Notes under the pieces: generated by a model
What the model was told of the DNA's origin: nothing
What the model saw: only the letters and a program-made list of their open reading frames with translations
Databases searched by the model: none
Part shown: piece by piece, positions 25,508 to 33,614 of the stretch
Position numbering within the stretch: the stretch's first letter is position 1
Layout: each line of letters begins with the position of its first letter
Source: Actinoalloteichus hoggarensis
GTDB taxonomy: Bacteria; Actinomycetota; Actinomycetes; Mycobacteriales; Pseudonocardiaceae
Assembly: GCF_002234535.1 (NCBI RefSeq)
Contig: NZ_CP022521.1
Location: 5,208,001 to 5,272,000 of the forward strand
Reading direction: 5' to 3'
DNA: 64,000 nucleotides
Made by a program: the position numbers and the translations under genes

Positions 25508-25949
25508 TCCGACAGGAGGCTTCGTTGACCGCCGAAGATATCCGACCAACCACTACGGCAGGATCTTCATGTTCCCAGAACCTAAGTACTGACCAGCCAG
25601 CGGCACCGAAAGCCATTGACGTTTCGAGATCTCTGCGCTTATTCTGCTCGATCTTGTCCGCCCAGAATCGACTCCGACTGCCCGTAGCTGGGCGGTAGTG
25701 CTCAGGGCACGCATGCCAGAAGCATCCGTCGATCAGTACCACGATCCGCTGCCTGGTGAACGCGATGTCAGCTGTCCGCCGAAGCCCTGGGATCGGACGG
25801 TAGTGCACCCTGTACCGCATCCCTATCCTATGAAGTTCGCGACGGATCGCCATCTCCGCAGCGGTGTCGCGCCCGCGAGTGTTGGACATCCGTGCGCTCA
25901 CGGCGGGGTCGATGACTGGCGGCACACTCACCAGGCCATGGTGCACCAC
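25473..25949 (-). CDS. vsr: Very short patch repair endonuclease (Vsr)
   Basis: 158 residues. The family signatures are present: MSNTRGRDTAAEMAIRREL near the start, TADIAF with the metal-binding Asp61, VVLIDGCFWHACPEHY with the FWH core, and ENKRRD-like EQNKRRD. Vsr nicks 5' of the T in T:G mismatches that arise when m5C deaminates inside a methyltransferase site, so it logically serves the m5C methyltransferase at 19664. It is convergent with the operon and overlaps its last gene. An internal Met (residue 21, before SNTRGRDT) is an alternative start. Confidence 0.95.
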   Translation of the reverse strand: MVHHGLVSVPPVIDPAVSARMSNTRGRDTAAEMAIRRELHRIGMRYRVHYRPIPGLRRTADIAFTRQRIVVLIDGCFWHACPEHYRPATGSRSRFWADKIEQNKRRDLETSMAFGAAGWSVLRFWEHEDPAVVVGRISSAVNEASCRTTRQASGSPRR

Positions 25950-26146
25950 CGCACCGACACGGGCTCAGCAGACTCGTGTTGTAGGTCATGACTACCAGTA
26001 CTTGATCCACCTGAGTCCATGCTCGTCTTCATGGAAGGCGGGCGGATGTGCTCTGTCACCATGGAACGACTGCCACGTTGTTCGTGGTCCTACGCACCTC
26101 GGCTCCCGACGCCGGTGTCAGCTTTCAAGCCCGGAACGCGGAGAAG

Positions 26147-26516
26147 CGCACGGCCGAAGACTGGGCGGCGGTCGCTTGGGCCCCGATGACCGCATGCACG
26201 AGTTGGAAAGGCAACGCGGGGTCGCCGAGCGTCAGCGAATCTCACAGGCGATCATCCGCGAACCCCCACTACGACACCATCCGCCGCGGGCACGGCGGCC
26301 CGCACTCTAGAGGGCCTCTCTACCGCCTGGAATGGCATCCGCGTCGCCTGGCCGTCGTGCTCCTAGGCACCCCCGCCGCAGGTCGACGACACGGCGGGGC
26401 CGCGCACCGTGGACGAAACGCCTCGCCGCCATCGAAGACAGCCTGGCCGCCATCGCGGATCGGTTGGACACGCTGAGCGATCGCCTCACCCAGGCGCCCG
26501 ACCACTCAGGCCGGAG
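26147..26516 (+). pseudogene. Degraded XRE-family regulator, relative of the AICE gene at 9898-10284
   Basis: Fragments in all three forward frames match the AICE regulator in order: AEDWAAVA, then DDRMHELERQRGVAERQRIS and QAIIRE, then LEWHPRRLAVVLLGT, then RLAAIEDSLAAIADRLDTLS. At least three frameshifts and an in-frame stop separate them, so no functional protein can be made. It implies an earlier mobile element of the same kind at the right edge of the defence island. Confidence 0.85.
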
Positions 26517-26759
26517 GCGTTCGATCGCTAACCGGGCGGTCGTGACGCGAAAGCCGAGTTTGCCTTCGGTGGGAGCCGCCTTGACACAGGGAGCGACCGA
26601 CTACGGAGCACAAGCTTCGCGGTACCGAGAAATCGGCCGGAGACGGCCGGCATCAGGCTCGGCATGCGGCAGGGCCGACGGCGTCCGCCGGCAATCCCGG
26701 AAGCACGAAGACCGAACCTCCGGACTCCGCGGACCTGCGCCCCCAAGCCCGTCTCGACG

Positions 26760-27071
26760 TCAGCCGCCGAACAAGCCGGAGAACTCCGGGCCCGCGCCGG
26801 AGAAGTCGAACATCGGCGACGACTCGTAGGACGCGACGATGCTGACGGGAACCTTGATGACGTGCGCGCCGTCTCGATATGCGTCGCCGTCCAGGTATTC
26901 GTCCAGGTTGACCATGACGCCGCGGCCGGACCCCGAGTGGTCCGCCGGGCTCGTCACCGTGTCGTCGGCCGCGGCGGGCGTGGCAGCGCCGATGAGGACC
27001 GCGCCGGTCAGCACGGCACCTGCGACGATACGGGAGGCGACAGAGAACACGGCGACCTTCTCCTTCTTCAT
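26760..27071 (-). CDS. Small secreted protein
   Basis: 103 residues from the ATG at 27071. A signal peptide MKKEKVAVFSVASRIVAGAV continues hydrophobic to the cleavage-like site ATPAAADD. The mature part (about 70 residues) is acidic and ends in a Gly/Phe-rich tail FDFSGAGPEFSGLFGG. No family recognised. Probably exported and soluble or surface-associated. An upstream frame extension to 27194 lacks the signal-peptide logic and was not used. Confidence 0.72.
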   Translation of the reverse strand: MKKEKVAVFSVASRIVAGAVLTGAVLIGAATPAAADDTVTSPADHSGSGRGVMVNLDEYLDGDAYRDGAHVIKVPVSIVASYESSPMFDFSGAGPEFSGLFGG

Positions 27072-27291
27072 GACACGAGGATCGTGCTCGCCGACAGTCT
27101 GGCCCAAGATCCACTGTGTGTCGGGAAACGCCGGGCGGCGTTCACCCTGAAGAGTCTGCCGCCCATCCCTCGGCACACCACTGCGCCGACGCACCGAAGC
27201 GCGGCGGCAGGCACCGGCGCCTGCCGCCGACTCGCCCGCACCGCGGCCGCCCGCCGATCCGTGACAGGACTACGGACGGCCGAACCACCGT

Positions 27292-27759
27292 CTACAACGG
27301 TCCGAGTACGTCACGGGGGTCCGCCGCCAGTTCGAGGGTCTCCAACACCGACAGGAGCATGCGTTCCTCGTAGCGGAAGTGGTTCTCCATGATCGCGGCG
27401 ATCCCCTCGAGGTGTCGGTCGATCTCCTGCGCGGACGCTGCCCGATCGGCGGCCTCGCGCAGCCCGTCGAGGAGGTAGGAGATCATCGAGTGATCCTGGG
27501 TCAGCAGCCGCAGGGTCTCCCGCAGCTCCGGGTGCGCCGCCTCGATGGCGGGGAACAGACTGCGGTCCTCACCTTCGTGATGTCCGTTCAGCGCGGTGCA
27601 GAACCCTCGGCAGAACACCAGGAGATCACGGGTGGCGGCATCGCCTTCGCCCTCCCACACCGCGTCGCGGGTGACGCTCAGTGCCTCGCGCAGTCGTCGA
27701 TGAACGGTGCGCATCTCATGGCTCCAGGCCCTCAGCCTGGCCTTCTCGCCCTCAGCCAT
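27292..27759 (-). CDS. Hemerythrin HHE domain protein
   Basis: 155 residues forming a four-helix bundle. Iron ligands fit the pattern: His in SHEMRTVHRRL, HHEGED in the second helix, DHSMISYLL in the third and ENHFRYEERMLL in the fourth. Such proteins bind a di-iron centre and sense or carry oxygen or NO. Single gene, downstream of and codirectional with the PadR gene but 150 bases away. Confidence 0.88.
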   Translation of the reverse strand: MAEGEKARLRAWSHEMRTVHRRLREALSVTRDAVWEGEGDAATRDLLVFCRGFCTALNGHHEGEDRSLFPAIEAAHPELRETLRLLTQDHSMISYLLDGLREAADRAASAQEIDRHLEGIAAIMENHFRYEERMLLSVLETLELAADPRDVLGPL

Positions 27760-27913
27760 CGGAGGGCGAAGGGAACGACGTGGTCATCGTCGTGCTCCTT
27801 CGTGCTTCCACGCCTCCATGTCTGACACTGCCTGCCACCGACACGCGACGCTGACGACACGATATCCGACGCGGTGCGTGAATCCGGCGCGGAGGCGACC
27901 GTCGACCGGCGGA

Positions 27914-28507
27914 TCACGGCCGTGACGAGGCAGGCCCCCGCCCGTGGAAGGCGGCTCGCCCACCGTCAGCGGCCGGCCGCTGATCTTCACGCTCGGCCCG
28001 CTCCCGGAACCATTCGGCCAGGAAGCCCAGCGAGGCGAGGCCGTAGTCGAGGGTCGCGCGCTGGTAGACGGCGATCTCGCGCAGGTCCTCGGGCACGGCG
28101 GCGGCGGCGATGCGGTCCCCCAGGTCGGTGAACCTCGCCCGTTCTTCGCTGATCCGCGCCTCGATGCGGCGCAGGATCGCCCTTCGCTCCGCCGGGTCCA
28201 CCAGTCCGAGGAAGTAGAGCCGGTTGAGCGCGGCGCCCTCCAGGTCCGACCCGGTCGGCTCGCTCGTCATCCACGTGTGGAACTCCCGCCGGCCTGCGTC
28301 GGTCACGTGGTACGCCTTCCGGCCCCGGCCGGTGGGCTCGGCACCGGCGACCGCGATGAGCCCTCGCTCGCGCAGCTGGTCCAGGGCGCGTTTGATGCTG
28401 CCCGAGCTGGCGCTGTAGAGGAGCCCGACGCCCGCCTCGAATGCCTTGATCAGGTCGTAGAGGCTCTGCGACCTGATCAGAAGCAGGCCGAGGATCACGT
28501 GTGCCAT
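27914..28507 (-). CDS. PadR-family transcriptional regulator
   Basis: 197 residues. The N-terminal winged helix is typical of PadR: ILGLLLIRSQSLYDLIKAF, SGSIKRALDQLRERGLI and a wing with GRGRKAYHVTDAGR. The C-terminal part is helical for dimer formation. A PadR regulator usually represses an adjacent transporter or efflux gene; no such neighbour is obvious, so the target may be itself or the MerR/SDR pair upstream. Confidence 0.88.
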   Translation of the reverse strand: MAHVILGLLLIRSQSLYDLIKAFEAGVGLLYSASSGSIKRALDQLRERGLIAVAGAEPTGRGRKAYHVTDAGRREFHTWMTSEPTGSDLEGAALNRLYFLGLVDPAERRAILRRIEARISEERARFTDLGDRIAAAAVPEDLREIAVYQRATLDYGLASLGFLAEWFRERAEREDQRPAADGGRAAFHGRGPASSRP

Positions 28508-28560
28508 GCGCGGAACCTAGCCGTTGCGGCGGTCGACGTTGAAGATGCCGCCTGCGGTGT

Positions 28561-28998
28561 TCACGCCTTGTGCTCGGGATCCCACAGTCCGGCCGCGGAA
28601 CCGGCTTGGAGATGTTCGGCGTAGACGCCGACCTTCCATTCGATCAGCGATCGGCACTCCTCGAGCGCCCGTATCCGGGCCTCGATGTGGTGACGATGCT
28701 CGTCGAGGAGCCTCAGCCGGTCCTCTTCGTTGCCCGGGCCCTGCCTGACGAGGGCGGCGAACCTCTTCAGGTCCGCCAGCGGCATGTCGGACTCACGGAG
28801 CCTGACGCAGATCCGGAGCCAGTCGACGTCGACAGCGGTGTAGACGCGGCGGCCTCCGGACGTTCGTCGCACGGGGCCGATGAGCAGGTCCTGACGTTCG
28901 TAGTAGCGCAGCGCGTGAACGCTGAGGCCGGTGCGCTCGGCGACCTCGCCGATCGTGAACGTCTCCTCCCGCCGATCCACAGTGGTCACGCCGAGCAC
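28561..28998 (-). CDS. MerR-family regulator
   Basis: 145 residues. The MerR DNA-binding domain is textbook: FTIGEVAERTGLSVHALRYY, ERQDLLIGPVRRTSGGRRVY, then VDWLRICVRLRESDMPLADL. The C-terminal coiled coil has no Cys metal site, so an organic effector is more likely than a metal. It is divergent from an SDR gene across a 46-base gap that contains a promoter of MerR type, so it is the probable activator of that gene. The start is GTG at 28998. Confidence 0.92.
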   Translation of the reverse strand: MLGVTTVDRREETFTIGEVAERTGLSVHALRYYERQDLLIGPVRRTSGGRRVYTAVDVDWLRICVRLRESDMPLADLKRFAALVRQGPGNEEDRLRLLDEHRHHIEARIRALEECRSLIEWKVGVYAEHLQAGSAAGLWDPEHKA

Positions 28999-29007
28999 CT
29001 TTCGCGC

Positions 29008-29038
29008 TTGATCTAGAGTCCGCTCTAGATCCTAGGTT
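29008..29038 (+). promoter_or_regulatory. MerR-type promoter with 19-base spacer and central inverted repeat
   Basis: TTGATC (-35, 29008-29013) and TAGGTT (-10, 29033-29038) are separated by 19 bases, the long spacer that MerR proteins compensate. The inverted repeat GATCTAGAG-N4-CTCTAGATC spans 29010-29031. The SDR start at 29045 lies six bases after the -10, so the transcript is probably leaderless. Confidence 0.8.
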
Positions 29039-29044
29039 CGCGGT

Positions 29045-30025
29045 ATGACGAACAACCAGCGGACGGAGTTCCGATCAGGGTTCACCGCCGAGTCCACGGC
29101 CGACGAGGTGTTGACCGGGGTCGATCTCGACGGTAAGACGGCGCTGGTCACGGGCGGATACTCCGGCCTGGGACTGGAGACCACGCGAGCCCTGGTGAAG
29201 GCGGGAGCGCGCGTGCTGGTGCCTGCGCGGCGGCCGGAAGTCGCCCGTGCCCGGCTGCACGACCTCCACAGGGTCACCGTGGTTCCCATGGACCTGGCCG
29301 ACCTCGCCAGTGTGCGCACGGCCGGTGAGCGACTCGCCGAGTCCGAGGCGCGGCTGGACATCGCGATCGCCGCCGCCGGCGTGATGGCCTCGCCGGAGCG
29401 ACGTGTCGGTCCCGGGTGGGAGAGCCACTTCGCGATCAATCACCTCGGCCACTTCGTCCTCATCAACCTGCTGCTCCCGCTGCTGTCGCGCGCCGACGGG
29501 GCACGGGTGGTGTCGTACTCCTCGGCCGGACACCACCTGTCGGACATCCGTTGGAACGATCCGCACTTCGACGACGGCTACGACAAGTGGCTGGCCTACG
29601 GCCAGTCGAAGACGGCCAATGTGCTGTTCACCGTGCACCTCGACGCGATCGCGAAGGACGACGGGATCCGCGCCTTCTCGCTGCACCCCGGGGCCGTCAT
29701 CACCGAACTACAGCGCGACATGACCGCGGCCGAACAGATCGAACGAGGGTGGATCGACGCGGCGGGCGACATCGTCGGGGCGGGGTTCAAGTCGCCGAGC
29801 CAAGGTGCGGCGACCGGACTCTGGGCGGCGACGTCCGCCCTCCTCGAGGGCCGGGGCGGCGTGTACTGCGAGGACTGCGACATCGCGCCGCTCGCCGGCC
29901 CTGAGGGATCGATGGAGACAGGCGGCGTTCGCGACTACGCCGTCGACCCGGAAAGCGCCGAACGGCTTTGGCAGGTGTCGGCCCGGATCACCGGCGTCCA
30001 CCCGTACGAACGGTCCACGGCGTGA
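29045..30025 (+). CDS. Short-chain dehydrogenase/reductase
   Basis: 326 residues, an NAD(P)-dependent oxidoreductase of the extended SDR group related to light-dependent protochlorophyllide reductase and retinol dehydrogenase. The cofactor motif reads TGGYSGLG, the NNAG-like AAAGVM follows, and the active site has Ser in SYSSAGHH and Y-x3-K in YGQSKTANVL. Substrate unknown. Controlled by the divergent MerR protein through the promoter at 29008-29038. Confidence 0.92.
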   Translation: MTNNQRTEFRSGFTAESTADEVLTGVDLDGKTALVTGGYSGLGLETTRALVKAGARVLVPARRPEVARARLHDLHRVTVVPMDLADLASVRTAGERLAESEARLDIAIAAAGVMASPERRVGPGWESHFAINHLGHFVLINLLLPLLSRADGARVVSYSSAGHHLSDIRWNDPHFDDGYDKWLAYGQSKTANVLFTVHLDAIAKDDGIRAFSLHPGAVITELQRDMTAAEQIERGWIDAAGDIVGAGFKSPSQGAATGLWAATSALLEGRGGVYCEDCDIAPLAGPEGSMETGGVRDYAVDPESAERLWQVSARITGVHPYERSTA

Positions 30026-30332
30026 TCCACGCCGATGCGCCGCTGTTCATCGAGCCGCCGGCCGCGACTGATCTGACGGCTCCGCACTCGTACGGTCGCG
30101 CACGTCGCGGCCGAGGTGCGTGCTCACGTGCCTGCGCGTCGAGGAGGCGGTGGTCCACCGGCGGCGACCGGCGACGCCGGGGCTGCCGCGAGCAGGCCCG
30201 TTCAGCGGCGATCGCGGTCTGGGACATACCGCCATCGGCCATACGGCGGGGGCGGCGACAGCCGCCGGTCACGGCTCCAGGACGGACGTTGGTCGGCGGC
30301 CGGTCCTCATACGTCTAGCCTAGGGTTCCCTG
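30026..30332. other. Intergenic region downstream of the SDR gene
   Basis: About 300 bases without a supported gene; three-frame translation is Arg-rich and random-looking. The last 50 bases form the promoter region of the beta-lactamase-like gene. Confidence 0.4.
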
Positions 30333-30355
30333 AGACATGTCTAAGAGGCATGTCT
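30333..30355 (+). promoter_or_regulatory. Tandem AGACATGTCT boxes upstream of the beta-lactamase-like gene
   Basis: The perfect palindrome AGACATGTCT (30333-30342) is followed by AGGCATGTCT (30346-30355), 13 bases apart. They lie 21 to 43 bases before the chosen GTG start, overlapping where a promoter should be. A repressor site is likely; no regulator is identified. Confidence 0.5.
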
Positions 30356-30375
30356 ATGGCAGGAAGGACCCGGCT

Positions 30376-31551
30376 GTGACCGCGCCGCCCCGTACGACGC
30401 CCGCTTCCGACAACCACACGCCCGCCGACGTGGACGCCCGCCTGCGAGACCTGCTGACAAGCCTCGTGTCTCGGGGCGGGCTGCACCACGTCGTCGTCGC
30501 CATCGCCGATGACGACGGCACACACCGTTGGTCGGCCGCCGCAGGTTCCGCGTCCGCCGGCTCGGCGGACCCCGGAGACTCCCTCGGCGCCGACCTGCCG
30601 CCCGCCCGCCCCGACGCGCCGTTCTTCATCGCGAGCATCACCAAGCGGTTCGTCGTCACGTTGGTGATCCAGGCCCACGAGCGCGGCGAGCTCGACCTGG
30701 ACGCGCCGATCACCGACTACCTGCCCGCGGCCACCACCGACGGCCTGCACGTCCTGGGCGGAGTCGACCGGACGCCCTGGATCACCGTGCGCCATCTCGC
30801 GAGCCACACCTCCGGGCTGCCGGACCACTTCGAACGGCGGCGCGGCGACCGAAGCCTCACCGAACATCTCCACGCCGGTCGGGACACGGGCTGGACCTTC
30901 GACGACGTGATCGCCACCACCCGCGACCGGCAGCGCCCGCACTTCGCACCACAGGATCTCGCCACTCCTCGACAGAAGGCGCGTTACTCCGACACCGGCT
31001 TCCAGCTCCTCATCCGCATCCTGGAGACGGTGACCGCGCGGCCGTTCGCCGAGCTGCTCGCCGAACGGATCACCGAGCCGCTCGGCCTCGCCGACACCTG
31101 GCTGCCCGGTCGCAGGCGAGCTCGCCCGGCGGTCGCGGCGCCGCTGCCCCTCGCCTCGGGCCGAGAACCGGTCGAGCTGCCCTCCTTGGTGGCGTCGAGC
31201 AACGACCTGGTCAGCACCACCGGAGACCTGATCGTCTTCCAGCGAGCGCTGCTTCGGGGCGCGCTCTTCCGCGATCCGGGCTCGGTGGGTCTGCTCGACG
31301 AGCGTCGTAACAGGCTGCGCAACATCCCCGTCCTGCGTTACGGCCTGGGCACCATGTCCTGGACGATCGGCAGGCTGATGTCCGCGGGCCGCCGCCCGGT
31401 CACGCTCCTCGGCCATTCGGGGGCCACCGGCACGTGGCTCTTCCACTCGCCCGAGCTGCGCGTGCATCTGGCCGGCTCGGTCGATCAGGTCCGGGGCCAG
31501 GCGATCCCCTTCCGGCTCATGGCGCGTCTCCTGGCCGGCTGGCGAGCCTGA
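30376..31551 (+). CDS. Serine hydrolase of the class C beta-lactamase / esterase fold
   Basis: About 391 residues. The nucleophile motif S-x-x-K is FFIASITKRF, the second motif Y-x-N is replaced by YSDTGF (Y-S-D), and the third is HSGATG. The Asp in the second motif is common in esterases and D-aminopeptidases of this fold, so true beta-lactam hydrolysis is doubtful. No signal peptide, so probably cytoplasmic. The GTG at 30376 was chosen because AGGAAGG lies eight bases upstream; an ATG at 30337 would start inside the palindromic boxes. Confidence 0.9.
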   Translation: MTAPPRTTPASDNHTPADVDARLRDLLTSLVSRGGLHHVVVAIADDDGTHRWSAAAGSASAGSADPGDSLGADLPPARPDAPFFIASITKRFVVTLVIQAHERGELDLDAPITDYLPAATTDGLHVLGGVDRTPWITVRHLASHTSGLPDHFERRRGDRSLTEHLHAGRDTGWTFDDVIATTRDRQRPHFAPQDLATPRQKARYSDTGFQLLIRILETVTARPFAELLAERITEPLGLADTWLPGRRRARPAVAAPLPLASGREPVELPSLVASSNDLVSTTGDLIVFQRALLRGALFRDPGSVGLLDERRNRLRNIPVLRYGLGTMSWTIGRLMSAGRRPVTLLGHSGATGTWLFHSPELRVHLAGSVDQVRGQAIPFRLMARLLAGWRA

Positions 31552-31722
31552 TGCCGGCGGTCGTCGCGGTCGGGGCCCCTGTCGCGGGCGTGTCGAGTCG
31601 AGACCGGCCGACAGAGACCGTCGGATGCGCTCCCGCCGCGGCCCGCGGAACGGGACGGGGTCCAGGGCCGGTGACCGGTCTCCTCGAGTCGGCCGCCCGA
31701 CGGATCGTGATCTTGGAATATC

Positions 31723-32376
31723 GTGTCGGTCGTGACCTCGGACGACTGGTTGGCCGACACCCGGATCTCATACGACACGGTCGCTGTCGATTACGCCGAC
31801 CGACAGCGTGACGCCATCGCCGGTGACCCTTACCTTCGCGCCGCTCTGGCGGTGTTCGCCGATCGGGTGCGTGCCGCGGGCGGCGGGCCGGTGGCGGACG
31901 TCGGCTGCGGCCCCGGACATGTCACCGCCCATCTGCGCGGCATCGGCGTCGACGCCTTCGGCATCGACCTCTCTCCTGGAATGATCGACGTGGCCCGGCG
32001 TGACCATCCCGGCTTGCGGTTCCAGGTGGGCTCGATGACGCACCTGCACCTCGGCGATGCCTCGGTGGCAGGGCTGCTCGCCTGGTGGTCGTCGATTCAC
32101 GTCCCCGACGACGAGGTGCCGATAGTCTTCGCGCACTTCCACCGAATCCTGCGTCCGGGCGGACCGTTGCAGCTGGGGTTCCACGTCGGCGACACCTCGC
32201 GGTTGAAGACGGAGGGTTACGGCGGCCACCCGATGGCGGTCCATGTCCACCGCCGCAGGCCGGACAAGGTGGCCTCCTGGCTGCGTGACGCTGGATTCGA
32301 GATCGAGGCCCAGTGGCTGTGCGACCCCGACGAACCGGTTCCGCAGGCATTGCTCTTCGCTCGCCGCCTCCCCTGA
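31723..32376 (+). CDS. Class I SAM-dependent methyltransferase
   Basis: 217 residues. The glycine-rich motif VADVGCGPGHVTAHL binds S-adenosylmethionine, the acidic GIDLSP loop contacts the ribose, and HRILRPGGPLQLGFHVGD is the methyltransferase-11 post-motif. The substrate is unknown. Start is GTG at 31723. It stands alone between the beta-lactamase-like gene and a pseudogene. Confidence 0.9.
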   Translation: MSVVTSDDWLADTRISYDTVAVDYADRQRDAIAGDPYLRAALAVFADRVRAAGGGPVADVGCGPGHVTAHLRGIGVDAFGIDLSPGMIDVARRDHPGLRFQVGSMTHLHLGDASVAGLLAWWSSIHVPDDEVPIVFAHFHRILRPGGPLQLGFHVGDTSRLKTEGYGGHPMAVHVHRRRPDKVASWLRDAGFEIEAQWLCDPDEPVPQALLFARRLP

Positions 32377-32399
32377 GGTCCGCGTCCGTCGCGCTCTTC

Positions 32400-33403
32400 A
32401 CCCGGACCGGGGCGCATGACGCGGTCGTGGACGCGCAGGCGGTTCCGCCGGCCGAGCAGACCGCGTCGCGGTCCCCGTGGTTCTCCAGGAACTCCTGCGT
32501 CGCCTCGGGTCGGTGTTCCACTCCAGGAACCCCTGGGTGACGACCAGCGGGGTGTCGTTGCCGTCGGCATGCCGCGCGTGGTCAGGGGTCTGCCGGTGCT
32601 CCGACTCCGCGTCGGCGTTCTGATGGTTCGAGCAGGTCTCCATGAGCCACTCCGGGCGCGCCTTCTCGTGGGCGACGTCCTCGAGGTGCGCGGGTCGTCC
32701 TCGGGCCGTCGCGGCAGCGCGGCGACCTCGCCGTGCCTGCTGGCCGCGGTGACGATCGTCGTCCTGGGCACGCCGTTCGAGCGGAGGTCACACCGTGGAT
32801 CCGGAGACGGGCTTCTGGGCGACGACGGCCTTGAACGCGTCCCGGTCGAGGTCGTCGCGGATCAGGCCGGCGATCGCGTCGTACGACCCGCCGACCGCGC
32901 CGGTGGACCACGGCTGGTTCGCCGCCAGTCGATCGCCGGCTGGACGTCGGCCTGCTCGTCGGGCCCCGCGAAGTGGGGGCAGCCGGTGGAGCCGCCGAGG
33001 ACGCGCGGGTGTGCACCATGACGAAGGCGTGGCCCCGGTCGAGCAGGTCGGTGCCCTCGATGTCGGCGAAGCGGTCGGAGTGGCCGGTGTGCGTCCAGCC
33101 CACCACGGCGGTCTGTCCGGAGTGTCCGGAGTAGAGCCCGCCGAGAGGATGACGGGTACCTGCTCGCCCCGGCCGGCCCCCGGCCGGCCTCTCGGTCGGC
33201 CTCTCGGTCGGCCCCTCGGTCAGGAGGACGGCGGCGTGCAGCTCGGCGTCGGAGCCGTCCGAGGACGGAAGGTAGTGCTGAGTCCAGGCCGCGGCCGCCG
33301 GTACTCGGTCGTTCCCCTCGTGGGTGACGGGGCACCGGTCCGTGGCGCCGGCGTCGCCCGCCGGCTCCGCCGCGGTGGCGAGGCCGACGAGCGCGCCGAT
33401 CAA
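32400..33403 (-). pseudogene. Wrecked CocE/NonD (X-Pro dipeptidyl-peptidase-like) hydrolase
   Basis: Family pieces appear in order in different minus-strand frames: GHSGQTAVVGWTHTGHSD and GHAFVMVHTR, then GGSTGCPHFAGPDEQADVQ and PAIDW, then NQPWSTGAVGGSYDAIAGLI (nucleophile Ser in GGSYDA) and KAVVAQKPVS, then TPLVVTQGFLEWNTD, then EATQEFLENH. At least four frameshifts and loss of the C-terminal jelly-roll part rule out a working enzyme. A 12-base repeat encoding TERP units lies at about 33190. Exact ends are approximate. Confidence 0.85.
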
Positions 33404-33614
33404 CAGCGAGGGTCGGGGTCGTGGCGGCCGCGGGCACTCTGGATCTGGTCACCGATTCCTCCCCGAACGGCGTTCCGGTCGACGTGCGGCGGAGAGGGAC
33501 GCACCCGGCCGTCGCGGCACAGTCGAACTCGGGGCGATCCGGCACTCAGTGGTTCCGCGGTTTCGTACGGGTCAGCCCGCGGAGGGTCGAGACCGGTTCG
33601 AAGGCCGCGACCGG

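Noticed and set aside
26517-26759. Right-hand attachment site bounding the defence island
   Set aside because: No copy of tRNA 3' sequence or of the 46-base core could be found near the XRE pseudogene, so the island boundary remains undefined.
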